NCBI GenBank assembly: GCA_964634465.1
Contig: CAZWLY010000003.1
Location: 124,001-188,000, forward strand
Source: CAZWLY01 sp964634465
Lineage (GTDB): Bacteria; Desulfobacterota; Desulfarculia; G963662305
Length of the DNA: 64,000 bases
Direction: 5' to 3'
Positions within the stretch are counted from its first letter, which is position 1. Each line of letters starts with the position of its first letter. The translations under genes and the position numbers were made by a program. Below are positions 1-8,020 of this stretch, piece after piece. Below the pieces are notes generated by a model. The model made no database searches, was not told the origin of the DNA, and saw only the letters and a list, made by a program, of their open reading frames with translations.

Positions 1-2014
1 GCATGGAGTCCATGGCCCGGATGCCGAAATTGGCGATGCCGAACTCCTGGCCGGCCTCCATCAGCTTGTCGTAGAGATAGAGCTGCTGCTCGATGGGGTG
101 GAACAGCTCCCAACCCAACTCACCGACGAAGTTGAGGCGGTTGGCCCTGACCGGCACGTGGTCGATCAGTATCTCCTGGCTGGTGGCGAAGGGGAAAGCC
201 GCGTTCGACATGTCGGTTTCGGTCAGCTTCTGAATGAGCTCCCTGGACTTGGGCCCGGCGACGACGAGACAACCGTAGGCGGTGGTGAAGTCTTTGAGCT
301 CGACGCTGCCGTCGTCGGGCAGGTTGAGGAGCAAGTGATGGTGATCGTGGCGCTTGGCCACGGCGGCGGTGATGATCCACCATCTGTCCTCGCCGACCTT
401 GGTCGCCGTCATGTCACACAGGAAGGTGCCCTGCTCGGTCAAGGCCGGGAAGATGGCGATTTTGCCGATCTCGGTCGGGACCTTGTTGCAGGACAGCCGA
501 TCCAGGTAGGCCTCGGCGCCGGGACCGGCCACCTCGAACTTGGAGAAGCCGGAAAGATCGAGGACGCCGACGCCCTCCATGACCTTCCGGCACTCCTCGC
601 CCACCGGCTCGTGCCAGTTGGTCCGCCGCCAGGAATCGACGTCTTTGTCCCCCGGGCCGTTGGGGGAGAACCACTGGGCCCGCTCCCAGCCGAAGGCGTC
701 GCCGAAGACCGCGCCGGCCACCTTCTGCCGCTCGTAGATCGGGGCCGTCTTGACCGGCCGGGCCGCGTCCCGGAACTGGTGGGGGAAGGGAATGGCGTAG
801 ATGCGCGGGTAGGTGTCGGCGATCTTCTGGAGGTTGTAACACTTGTTGGCGTAAGAGCCGTAGCGCCTGGAGTCGGCCGGCCAGAGGTCGATCGAGGGCT
901 GGCCCTCCATGATCCACTCGGCCAGATACCGGCCGATGCCGCCGGCCTGGGTGATGCCGAAGGAATAGCCGCAGCACAGCCAGAAGTTCTTGAGCGGGAA
1001 GGCCGGGCCGACCAGGGGATCGGCGTTGGGAGTGTAGGTGATCGGGCCGCAGACGATGTGCTTCAGCCCGGCGTTCTCCATCACCGGGAAGCGCTTGAGG
1101 CAGGCCTCGACGTAAGGGGTGATCCGATCCAGGTCGATGGGTAGCTCGCTCTGGGCGTAGTCCCAGGGCACGCCCTCGGGGTGCCAGGGCACGCCCTTGG
1201 ACTCGTACATGCCCAGGATGAAGCTGTCCATCTCCTGGCGGAAGTAGATGGACAGGTCCGGGTCGCGCACCAGGGGGAAGTGCTTCCTCATCTGCTGCCG
1301 CTCGGCCGCATCGGGAATCGTCTCGAAGAGGATGTGATGATGCTCGCAGGCGATGGACGGGATGTCCAGCCCGACCATCCGGCCCACCTCCGGCGCCCAC
1401 AAACCGCCGGCGTTGACCACGTGCTCGCAGGTGATGTCGCCCTGGTCGGTGTGGACCACCCACTCGCCGCTCTTGTTGCGGGTGATGTCCTCCACCTTGG
1501 TGTAGCGGTAGATCTCGGCCCCGTACTTCCGGGCGCCGATGGCCATGGCCTGGGTGACGCCGTTGGGGTCCACGTCGCCGTCATCGGGGTGCCACAGCGC
1601 GCCCAAAAGGCCGTCGGTGTTGATCAGCGGGTGGAGTTTTTTGATCTCCTCCGGCCCGATCACCTCGACGTTCAAGCCCAGGCAGCGGTCCTTGGTGGCG
1701 TTGTATTTAAGCTCGTCCATCCGCTCCGGGGTGGAGCCGAGGCGCAGCGCGCCGGTGGTGTGCCAACCGGTCGGCTGCTCGGTCTCTTCTTCCAGGGCCT
1801 GGTAGAGCTCGACCGACCACATCTGGACCTTGGCCTCGTAATAGTTGGGATGATAGAAAGAGCAGTTGCCGGCCGCCAGCCAGGTCGAACCGGAGGTCAA
1901 CTCGTTCTTCTCCACCAACACCACGTCTTTCCAGCCGAACTTGGCCAGGTGGTAGAGGACGCCGCAACCGATGGCCCCGCCGCCGATCACGACCACGCGC
2001 GCATGGGATTTCAT
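1..2014 (-). CDS. Dimethylglycine/sarcosine dehydrogenase-like flavoprotein (3' end beyond window)
   Basis: Predicted to oxidise an N-methyl group of dimethylglycine or sarcosine, passing electrons from FAD and probably one-carbon units to folate. The reading frame is open to the left edge (671 codons). An N-terminal Rossmann motif GGGAIGCG lies at residues 11-18, followed by a DAO fold, and a GcvT-like folate domain starts near residue 440. The stretch GSTWLAAG (residues 42-49) matches the DMGDH/SarDH flavin site, but the His that normally follows the Trp and binds FAD covalently is Leu46 here. I chose the second ATG because an AAGGAGG sits 8 bases before it; the ATG at 2018-2020 lies too close. 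It follows usp and the liv transporter on the same strand, which fits uptake plus catabolism of methylated glycines. Confidence 0.85.
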   Translation of the reverse strand, partial: MKSHARVVVIGGGAIGCGVLYHLAKFGWKDVVLVEKNELTSGSTWLAAGNCSFYHPNYYEAKVQMWSVELYQALEEETEQPTGWHTTGALRLGSTPERMDELKYNATKDRCLGLNVEVIGPEEIKKLHPLINTDGLLGALWHPDDGDVDPNGVTQAMAIGARKYGAEIYRYTKVEDITRNKSGEWVVHTDQGDITCEHVVNAGGLWAPEVGRMVGLDIPSIACEHHHILFETIPDAAERQQMRKHFPLVRDPDLSIYFRQEMDSFILGMYESKGVPWHPEGVPWDYAQSELPIDLDRITPYVEACLKRFPVMENAGLKHIVCGPITYTPNADPLVGPAFPLKNFWLCCGYSFGITQAGGIGRYLAEWIMEGQPSIDLWPADSRRYGSYANKCYNLQKIADTYPRIYAIPFPHQFRDAARPVKTAPIYERQKVAGAVFGDAFGWERAQWFSPNGPGDKDVDSWRRTNWHEPVGEECRKVMEGVGVLDLSGFSKFEVAGPGAEAYLDRLSCNKVPTEIGKIAIFPALTEQGTFLCDMTATKVGEDRWWIITAAVAKRHDHHHLLLNLPDDGSVELKDFTTAYGCLVVAGPKSRELIQKLTETDMSNAAFPFATSQEILIDHVPVRANRLNFVGELGWELFHPIEQQLYLYDKLMEAGQEFGIANFGIRAMDSM

Positions 2015-2045
2015 GTCCATTTCCTCCTTACAGGCTACTCGCCGC

Positions 2046-2074
2046 GTCGGGTTCCCAAAAACCCGGCCCGACGC
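2046..2074 (-). other. Intercistronic hairpin between usp and the DMGDH-like gene
   Basis: CGTCGGG (2046-2052) pairs with CCCGACG (2068-2074), with an inner alternative GGGTT/AACCC pairing. There is no T-run on either strand, so this may be an mRNA-processing or partial attenuation structure and not a terminator. Seen by eye only. Confidence 0.3.
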
Positions 2075-2140
2075 CATGTTCCGTCTTCGTTCATCCCGCC
2101 CCCCGGAAGCGCTCACGCCCGCCTCGGGGCCGGTTGAAAA

Positions 2141-2572
2141 TCACGCCTCGCCGGCCGCCTCGGCTCTGAAGAGCAAGACCGGCTTCCGGGAGTGGTTGAC
2201 TACCCGATTGGCCACGCTGCCCAGGGCCCAGCGACCCAGGCCGGTTCGGCCGTGGGTGGTCATGACCACCAGGTCGGCGTACCTGTCGGCGTGACGGATG
2301 ATCTCCTCGGCCGGCTGGCCGTAGCGGACGTGGGTCGAGACCCTGAACCCTTTTTGACCCATTTCGGAGGCGATCCGGCTCAGATAGGCCTCGGCCCGAT
2401 CCACGGCCTTCTGCTCGAATTCCAGGCTGTCCACTCCGGGAAAAGGGTGGAAGTAGGCCACCCGGAGCAACATGATCTCGCCGCCCGTCAATTCGGCCAG
2501 TTTCTCGACCTGATCCAGTATCCCCTCGGCCAAGATCGACCCGTCCAGCGGAACCACTATCTTTTCAAACAT
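2141..2572 (-). CDS. Universal stress protein (UspA family)
   Basis: A 143-aa single-domain Usp, the usual family length, predicted cytoplasmic and nucleotide-binding. It opens with KIVVPLDGS and carries the ATP-loop pattern TTHGRTGLGRWALGSVANRV followed by VLLF near the C-terminus, as in ATP-binding Usp proteins. GGGAGG lies 4 bases before the ATG. It sits 27 bases downstream of livM on the same strand and is probably in the transporter transcript. A Usp inside an amino-acid uptake operon may tune transport under stress, but that is inference. Confidence 0.85.
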   Translation of the reverse strand: MFEKIVVPLDGSILAEGILDQVEKLAELTGGEIMLLRVAYFHPFPGVDSLEFEQKAVDRAEAYLSRIASEMGQKGFRVSTHVRYGQPAEEIIRHADRYADLVVMTTHGRTGLGRWALGSVANRVVNHSRKPVLLFRAEAAGEA

Positions 2573-2599
2573 CCAACCTCCCTTACCCGCTCCGCTCGC

Positions 2600-3640
2600 T
2601 CAGCGCCCGTCCCTGAAGCCGACCCAAAATCTGAGCCAGGCCGCCTTCGGCTTGGCCAGATGGTTCTGGTAGAACTGGGCCACGCCGCCGGAGTAGTAGA
2701 CCATCACCAGAATCAGAATGACGCCATAGATGATCAGGTGCAGGCCCGGCAGATTGGAGAAGTAGGAACGGACTATCTCCATGGCGAACATGAACGGGAA
2801 GGCGACGAACGCCCCGCCCCACAGGCTGCCGCGGCCCCCGATGTAGGCCACGGCCAACACCTCGACCGTCTTCGAGGTGTGCATCAAATCCGGGGTCAGG
2901 ATGCCGTAGTAGTGGGCGTAGAATCCGCCCAGCCACCCGGCCAGGGCGCAAGACAGAGTGAAATTGACGATCCGGTAATAGACCGGGTTGATGCCCGAGG
3001 TCCGGGCCGCTTCCATGTTCTGGCCGATGGCCTTGAAGGCCAGGCCCATCTTCGATCGCACCACCCACTTGCAGATCAGGTAGACGATGAACATCATCGT
3101 CAGGATCATGTAGTAGTAGGGGACGTTCGAGGTAGTCTCGAAGAGACGCGGCACCCTCAGCCCCAGCGGCCCCCTGGTCAGCCAGACCAGCTTGACGGCC
3201 AGACCCATCAGGGCCAGCCCGATGAACCAGGTCATCAGCGCCCCGAAGATACCCCTGAGGCGCAGGGTCAGGATGCCCGTCAGAAAGCCCAGGATCGCCG
3301 CGATGAGCGCCCCGGCGAAGATGCCCACCCAGGGCGTCAGGCCCACTTTGACCGCCAGAAGCGCGGAGGTGTAGCCGCCCAGACCGACAAAGGCGTTGAA
3401 GCCGAAGTTGACGATGTTGATGAACCCGGCCGTCAGGTCAAAGGCGATCGCCGAAGCGGCGATGAAGGCGGCCACGATCAGCCACCGGATCAGGTACTCC
3501 TGGTTGAACGGAGGCACGAAAGGCAAGATCACCAGGATGGCCAGCCCGACCACGGCCATCGGGTTGAGGCACAGCCGATCCAGAAGCCTCGCCCCGAAGC
3601 CCGCCTCTTTCAAAGTCCCAGCAGCTCCAGCTAGTTCCAT
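2600..3640 (-). CDS. livM: Branched-chain-amino-acid-type ABC transporter permease LivM
   Basis: Inner-membrane permease of the hydrophobic amino acid (HAAT/LIV) transporter family, 346 aa with about nine hydrophobic segments. The conserved cytoplasmic EAA-like region is visible (MGLAFKAIGQNMEAARTSGI, near residues 195-215), as is the LivM-typical LTAGFINIVNFGFNAFVGLG. AGGAG precedes the ATG by 7 bases. It lies 10 bases after livH. Given the flanking sarcosine and dimethylglycine enzymes, the substrate is more likely a methylated glycine or betaine-like compound than leucine; that is inference from context. Confidence 0.92.
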   Translation of the reverse strand: MELAGAAGTLKEAGFGARLLDRLCLNPMAVVGLAILVILPFVPPFNQEYLIRWLIVAAFIAASAIAFDLTAGFINIVNFGFNAFVGLGGYTSALLAVKVGLTPWVGIFAGALIAAILGFLTGILTLRLRGIFGALMTWFIGLALMGLAVKLVWLTRGPLGLRVPRLFETTSNVPYYYMILTMMFIVYLICKWVVRSKMGLAFKAIGQNMEAARTSGINPVYYRIVNFTLSCALAGWLGGFYAHYYGILTPDLMHTSKTVEVLAVAYIGGRGSLWGGAFVAFPFMFAMEIVRSYFSNLPGLHLIIYGVILILVMVYYSGGVAQFYQNHLAKPKAAWLRFWVGFRDGR

Positions 3641-3650
3641 GTGATCTCTC

Positions 3651-4679
3651 CTATTGCTCCAAGACGCCTCTGACTTCCGAACCGAAGATGCCGCTCGGCT
3701 TGAAAATCAGGACCAGCATGATTAACGCCGAGGGAACGACGAAGTCCCAGCCGGCGCCGATGTACTCCACGGTCAGGACTTTGAACAGGGCGACCATGAA
3801 GCCGCCGACGAGCGCCCCCAACACGTTGCCGAGACCGACGATGATGACGACGAACCAGGCCATGTAAAGCGGCTCCAACCCGGCCGTCGGATAGGACGGG
3901 TACATGAACAGCAGACTGCCGCCGGCCACCGCCGCCAGGGCGCAACCCAGGGCCATGGTCAAGAGCATGATCCCTTCCAGCCCGATGCCCACGATCAAGG
4001 CCCCGGTCTCGTCCTGGGAGACGGCCCTGATCGCCCGGCCGGTCCGGGTGAACTTCATGAACAGCCAGAAGCCGACGATGACCACCATGGCCAGGACGAA
4101 AGCGGCGGCCCGATCGAGCGAGACGTAGACGTCGAAGATCGATATGGGCGGGCCCTGCCAGTAGTTGACGATGCCCTTGAAGTCGGCTCCGAAGATGAGC
4201 TGGTGGCCGTTGATCAGCAGGACGTTGAGACCGACCGTCAACAGGAAGCAGTTCATCACCCAGTTGTCGCGGTTGCGTTTTCTCAGCTCTCTGAAGACCA
4301 GTCTCTCCGTGGCCGCTCCGGCCAGGCCGCCGGCCAGGGCGGCGCCGAAGACGGCGATCAACGGGGCGATCTTGGCCAGGAAGGGGCTGGGGTTGTCCAG
4401 AAGGTAGGCCTGGATGGGGGTGATAATGAAGTAGGCCGTCAGCCCCCCGATCATGAAGTACTCGCCATGGACGAAGGAGGGAATGCTCATCACCCCGAAC
4501 ACCAAGGCCAGTCCCATGGAGACCAGGGCCAACATACCGCCGGTGACGATGGTGTTGACCAGAATGTAGGGGCCCCGATCGAGACTCGCCGCCACCGCCA
4601 GGGCGATGGTGACCACGATGGTCAATCCCGCACTCGTCCGCAGCCAGTCAAAAATTCTGACAAACAGTGACCTCAGCAT
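3651..4679 (-). CDS. livH: Branched-chain-amino-acid-type ABC transporter permease LivH
   Basis: The second permease of the LIV-type transporter, 342 aa, starting MLRSLFVRIFDWL. LivH hallmarks include VSMGLALVFGVMSIPSFVHG and RAIRAVSQDETGALIVGI (EAA-like loop). The frame stays open far upstream, but that extension is the other-frame shadow of livF. GGAGG lies 8 bases before the ATG at 4677-4679, and livF stops 23 bases upstream. It pairs with LivM to form the membrane channel. Confidence 0.92.
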   Translation of the reverse strand: MLRSLFVRIFDWLRTSAGLTIVVTIALAVAASLDRGPYILVNTIVTGGMLALVSMGLALVFGVMSIPSFVHGEYFMIGGLTAYFIITPIQAYLLDNPSPFLAKIAPLIAVFGAALAGGLAGAATERLVFRELRKRNRDNWVMNCFLLTVGLNVLLINGHQLIFGADFKGIVNYWQGPPISIFDVYVSLDRAAAFVLAMVVIVGFWLFMKFTRTGRAIRAVSQDETGALIVGIGLEGIMLLTMALGCALAAVAGGSLLFMYPSYPTAGLEPLYMAWFVVIIVGLGNVLGALVGGFMVALFKVLTVEYIGAGWDFVVPSALIMLVLIFKPSGIFGSEVRGVLEQ

Positions 4680-4702
4680 AGGTTCCGTCCTCCACCCGGC
4701 GG

Positions 4703-5410
4703 CTAGACGCCAAGAAAGACCTTGCGGACGTACTCGTCCTCGGCGAGATCGGAGCTCTTGCCCTCCAGGCCGATCTTGCCGTTCTCGATGACGTAGCCCC
4801 TGTCGGTGACCGCCAGGGTCAGGGTGACGTTCTGTTCGACCACCAGGATGGTCACCCCGGCCTGCTTGAGAGTCTCGAGCGAGTCGAAGACCGTCTGGGT
4901 CATTTGGGGCGCCAGGCCGAAGGAGGGCTCGTCGACCAGGAGCAGCTTGGGCCTGGACATCAACCCCCGGGCGATGGCCAGCATCTTGCGTTCGCCGCCG
5001 CTCATGGTTCCGGCCAACTGGTTGCGCCGTTCCTCCAGACGGGTAAAGAGGCTGTAGACGAACTCGAGCTGGGCGTTGACCTGTTTTTTGTCGCGGACGA
5101 CATAGGCGCCCATGAGCAGGTTTTCGTGGACCGTCATGTTGGTGAACAGGTTCATCTCCTCGGAGATGTAGCTGACGCCCTGGCGGGCCACCTGGTGGCC
5201 GGGCCAACCGCCGATGGAGCGACCCTTGAACCTGATCTCGCCGCTCATCGGCTTGACCAGGCCGGCGATGGCCTTCATGGTGGTGCTCTTGCCGGCGCCG
5301 TTCGGACCGATGAGGCAGACGTACTCGCCCTCGTCTATCCTCAGGGAGACGTCCCTCAGTATTTGAAGGAAGCCGTAACCGGCGTTGAGTCCGTTCACTT
5401 CGAGTAACAC
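4703..5410 (-). CDS. livF: Branched-chain-amino-acid-type ABC transporter ATPase LivF
   Basis: ATP-hydrolysing subunit, 235 aa from a GTG start, the normal LivF length. Walker A GPNGAGKS, signature TMSGGERKMLAIARGL, Walker B LLLVDEPSFGL and the switch His in ILVVEQNV are all present. The GTG at 5408-5410 was chosen because GGAGG lies 5 bases before it and the protein then begins at the family start LLEVNGLNAGYG; the longer frame adds a Pro/Arg-rich stretch unlike LivF. It sits between livG and livH on one transcript. Confidence 0.93.
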   Translation of the reverse strand: MLLEVNGLNAGYGFLQILRDVSLRIDEGEYVCLIGPNGAGKSTTMKAIAGLVKPMSGEIRFKGRSIGGWPGHQVARQGVSYISEEMNLFTNMTVHENLLMGAYVVRDKKQVNAQLEFVYSLFTRLEERRNQLAGTMSGGERKMLAIARGLMSRPKLLLVDEPSFGLAPQMTQTVFDSLETLKQAGVTILVVEQNVTLTLAVTDRGYVIENGKIGLEGKSSDLAEDEYVRKVFLGV

Positions 5411-5536
5411 GTTAGCCTCCGTTGGTTGGCGTCCCGCCTCGACCGAACCCGGCCGGCGCTCAGGCGGCCGGCGAGCCCTTGCCCCGGTCGACCCGGCCGT
5501 CAAATCGACCGGAGCGGCCCGGTCCGAGGATCGCCA

Positions 5537-6268
5537 TCAGTGCGCCGCGCCCAGGTAGGCCTCGGCCACCTTGGGATCTTTGGCCACCTCTTGGGTCGGA
5601 CCCTCGGCGATCTTGGCCCCGAACTGGATGACCACCAGCCGATCGCAGACGTTCATGATCAACTGCATGATGTGCTCGACCATCAAGATGGTCACCCCTC
5701 GCTCCTGGATCTTGCGAATGATCTTGATGATGTCCTTGAGTTCGCCTTCGGTCAGACCGGCGGCCAGCTCGTCCAGGAAGAGCACCTTGGGCGAACTGGC
5801 CAGCGCCCGGGCCAGATCGAGCCGCTTGAGCTGAACGGTGTTGAGGTTCTCCGAGATGGTGTCCTCGGGCACGGGGAACTCGACAAAGTCCATCATCTCC
5901 CTGGCCTGGGCGACCGGATCGCTCGCTCGGCGTCCCTTGCGGCCGAAGACGGCCGCGGTCATGACGTTCTCCAGGGCGGTCATCTTGGGAAAGGGCCGCG
6001 GTATCTGGAAGGTCCTCGACAACCCCCGATGACACATCTGCTCCGGCGCCAGCCCGGTGGTCTCCTCGCCGAAAAAACGGACCCGACCCGAAGTCGGCGG
6101 GTTCAACCCGGCGATGGCGTTGAGCAAGGTGGTCTTGCCCGCGCCGTTCGGCCCGATAAGGCCGACGATCTCGCCCTCTTTCACGCGCATGGACACTTCG
6201 TTGACGGCGATCAGGCCTCCGAAGCGCTTGGTGACGGCTTCAGTCTCGACTACGATCATTGCATCCAT
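5537..6268 (-). CDS. livG: Branched-chain-amino-acid-type ABC transporter ATPase LivG
   Basis: ATPase partner of LivF, 243 aa. Walker A GPNGAGKT (residues ~36-43), Q-loop region RTFQIPRPFPKMTALENV and Walker B VLFLDELAAGL are clear. The ABC signature is degenerate: where LSxGQ-type residues are expected the protein has ENLNTVQLKRLDLARAL. The start is uncertain: no good ribosome site precedes the ATG at 6266-6268, and an ATG at 6257-6259 (MIVVETEAV) would also fit. It heads the livG-livF-livH-livM-usp run, with the binding-protein gene 291 bases upstream. Confidence 0.9.
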   Translation of the reverse strand: MDAMIVVETEAVTKRFGGLIAVNEVSMRVKEGEIVGLIGPNGAGKTTLLNAIAGLNPPTSGRVRFFGEETTGLAPEQMCHRGLSRTFQIPRPFPKMTALENVMTAAVFGRKGRRASDPVAQAREMMDFVEFPVPEDTISENLNTVQLKRLDLARALASSPKVLFLDELAAGLTEGELKDIIKIIRKIQERGVTILMVEHIMQLIMNVCDRLVVIQFGAKIAEGPTQEVAKDPKVAEAYLGAAH

Positions 6269-6559
6269 CCGTAGGTGTGATATAAGGAGGGAACCGTGCG
6301 GGACGGTCCCGCCTTTAACTGTTCTGTTTCAAAGAACAAACATCTGGCTGCCGGTTCGGATGAGCGGGCAAGGCGGCGGCCGGCGCAAAAAAACCTGCGG
6401 TCGATTGTCACAATCAAGCTCAAAGGCCGTCAGGCGCCGTTGCAACCGACTACGCCAAGACCATCCGCCTCCCCGCCCTCGCGTCGGGCCGGCCGGGGGC
6501 CGTCTTTACGGGCGGTGGTGCAGACCGCCCATTGAGGCCCCGGGCCGTACCCGCACGGT
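6269..6559 (-). promoter_or_regulatory. Regulatory region upstream of livG with three palindromes
   Basis: This 291-bp gap separates the binding-protein gene from livG. Three inverted repeats are visible: GCGGGAC-G-GTCCCGC (6298-6312, a perfect 15-mer), TGTTCT-N7-AGAACA (6320-6338) and GATTGT-C-ACAATC (6403-6415). Their spacing upstream of livG fits an operator region, with 6298-6312 possibly a 5'-UTR hairpin. No confident -35/-10 pair was found. A G+C-rich hairpin follows the binding-protein gene, without a T-run. Confidence 0.4.
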
Positions 6560-7825
6560 CTACTTCTTGGCCTCGAACTTCTTCGTCGCCCAATCGTCCG
6601 GATAGACGATGTAGCCCTTGCCGTTCATGTACTGGATGACCGGGAAGAAGTAGGCGTCCCGGGCCAGCACCGGGTCGGGCATGGTCTCGTCGGTGTACTG
6701 GTACTTGTTCATGATCAACGCGCCGTCGGCCTTGGTGTAGGTCAGCTTGCCGGTGTTGACCTCCTCGACCATGACCTTGTGGACGCTCTGCTTGTCCAGT
6801 TTGCCCTCGCGCTCGAGGGTGCGTTTGAGCAGTTTGATCATGAAGTTGATGCCGTCATAGCTCAGCCCGCCGGAAGAGGGGCTCGGGGTGTAGCCGAATT
6901 TGGCCTTGACCTGCTTGGCCCACTCCTTGGAAGCCTTGGTCGTCAACTGCGGAATCATGTCCAAGACGTAGTTGGAGCCGGGGCCGGTCAGCTTGTACCA
7001 GTCGCCGATCCAGCCCAGACCGTCGGCGACGATGGTCGCCCTGAGCCCGAGCTCGGCCGCCTGCTTGACAAAGGCCGAGATGGACGGCGGCGAGGTGGAC
7101 GTACCCGCCAAAACGGCCACGCCGGCCTTCTTGTACTTGGACAGCAGCGGGTAGAAGTCGGTCTGGGTCAAGGGGAAGTAGTCTTCGGAGACTATCTTCC
7201 AGCCGGTGGCGGTGAAGCGATCCCTGAAAGACTTGCCGACGCTGCGACCCCAGTCGGAATCTTCGCCGTAGATGGCCACCGTCTTGTTGTTCTTGTCCAG
7301 CGCGCCCTTGGCCACGGCGTCGTTGAGACACTCGACGTAACCGGCCATCAGCTTGCCGGGAACCGGCCAGCCCTTGCCGCCCCAGTAGTTGTACTTCTTG
7401 GGATCCTTCCGCCACTTGTCGTTGACGACCTCCGTGGCGCCGAAGCCGAAGAAGTGGGGCACCTTGTACTGGGCCGCCACGTCCATGACCGCCACGGCCA
7501 CGGAACTGTGCCAGTTCAGCACGCCGGCCTGGATACCGGCTCGCTCACAAGCCTCGCCATAGGCGCTGGTCGCCTTGGCCGGGTCGGACTGGGAGTCGAT
7601 CCAGACCACCTCGATCTTGTAATCGCCGATCTTGTAGCCGATCTTCTCCAGGGCCATCGTAACCGACCCCTTGAACTCGGCGCCGGTCTTGGCCGACGGT
7701 CCGGTGAAGGGGCCCATAACGCCCAGCTTGAACACCTTCTCGGCGGCCACGGCCTGTCCGGCCAGGGCCAGGGTGAGGCTCAAAACTAAAAAAATTGCAA
7801 ACCTTCGCCATTTCCCTCCAACCAT
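6560..7825 (-). CDS. LIV-type ABC transporter periplasmic substrate-binding protein
   Basis: Periplasmic binding protein fold type I of the LivJ/LivK family, 421 aa. A signal peptide with hydrophobic core AIFLVLSLTLALAG ends near AVA-AE, and the mature protein begins KVFKLGVMGPFTGPSAKTG, the classical N-terminal motif of the family. AAGGAGG lies 5 bases before the ATG. It is transcribed towards livG and away from the sox-like genes. It should deliver the ligand, plausibly a methylated glycine, to LivHM; specificity cannot be read from sequence. Confidence 0.92.
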   Translation of the reverse strand: MVGGKWRRFAIFLVLSLTLALAGQAVAAEKVFKLGVMGPFTGPSAKTGAEFKGSVTMALEKIGYKIGDYKIEVVWIDSQSDPAKATSAYGEACERAGIQAGVLNWHSSVAVAVMDVAAQYKVPHFFGFGATEVVNDKWRKDPKKYNYWGGKGWPVPGKLMAGYVECLNDAVAKGALDKNNKTVAIYGEDSDWGRSVGKSFRDRFTATGWKIVSEDYFPLTQTDFYPLLSKYKKAGVAVLAGTSTSPPSISAFVKQAAELGLRATIVADGLGWIGDWYKLTGPGSNYVLDMIPQLTTKASKEWAKQVKAKFGYTPSPSSGGLSYDGINFMIKLLKRTLEREGKLDKQSVHKVMVEEVNTGKLTYTKADGALIMNKYQYTDETMPDPVLARDAYFFPVIQYMNGKGYIVYPDDWATKKFEAKK

Positions 7826-7967
7826 GTCTTCCTCCTTTATTGTGTTCGATACTGCCTTGCCTCGATTATCGACGCCTCGTCCGGCGTCACCTCACCCGAC
7901 GTCCTTTAACCGACTCGACCGCGGCCGGGTTTTGGTCCAATTTTGATTGGCGACCCATTGGAAGAGG

Positions 7968-8014
7968 CCCGGCGGCCGCCGCCAAGCCCCTCACCGGGCC
8001 GGGCGGCCGCCGGG
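7968..8014 (-). terminator. Strong hairpin downstream of the SoxB-like gene
   Basis: A perfect 13-bp stem, CCCGGCGGCCGCC (7968-7980) with GGCGGCCGCCGGG (8002-8014), around a 21-base loop, begins 7 bases after the stop of the FAD oxidoreductase. There is no immediate U-tract, so termination may be incomplete. It separates the sox-like run from the transporter genes. Confidence 0.5.
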
Positions 8015-8020
8015 GTCGAA

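Noticed and set aside
98..2137. Long plus-strand reading frames over the first 2 kb and similar long plus-strand frames opposite soxA, the tape measure and the GGDEF-EAL gene
   Set aside because: They are antisense shadows of well-supported minus-strand genes in G+C-rich DNA; their translations are low-complexity Gly/Arg/Asp/His-rich with no motifs.
4680..5207. N-terminal extension of LivH to 518 aa
   Set aside because: The extra residues are livF read in another frame; LivH length, motif start and ribosome site support the ATG at 4677-4679.
6296..6535. Possible plus-strand gene with an AAGGAGG before a GTG
   Set aside because: The frame has no recognisable protein features and lies in a regulatory gap containing palindromes; the ribosome-site match is probably chance.
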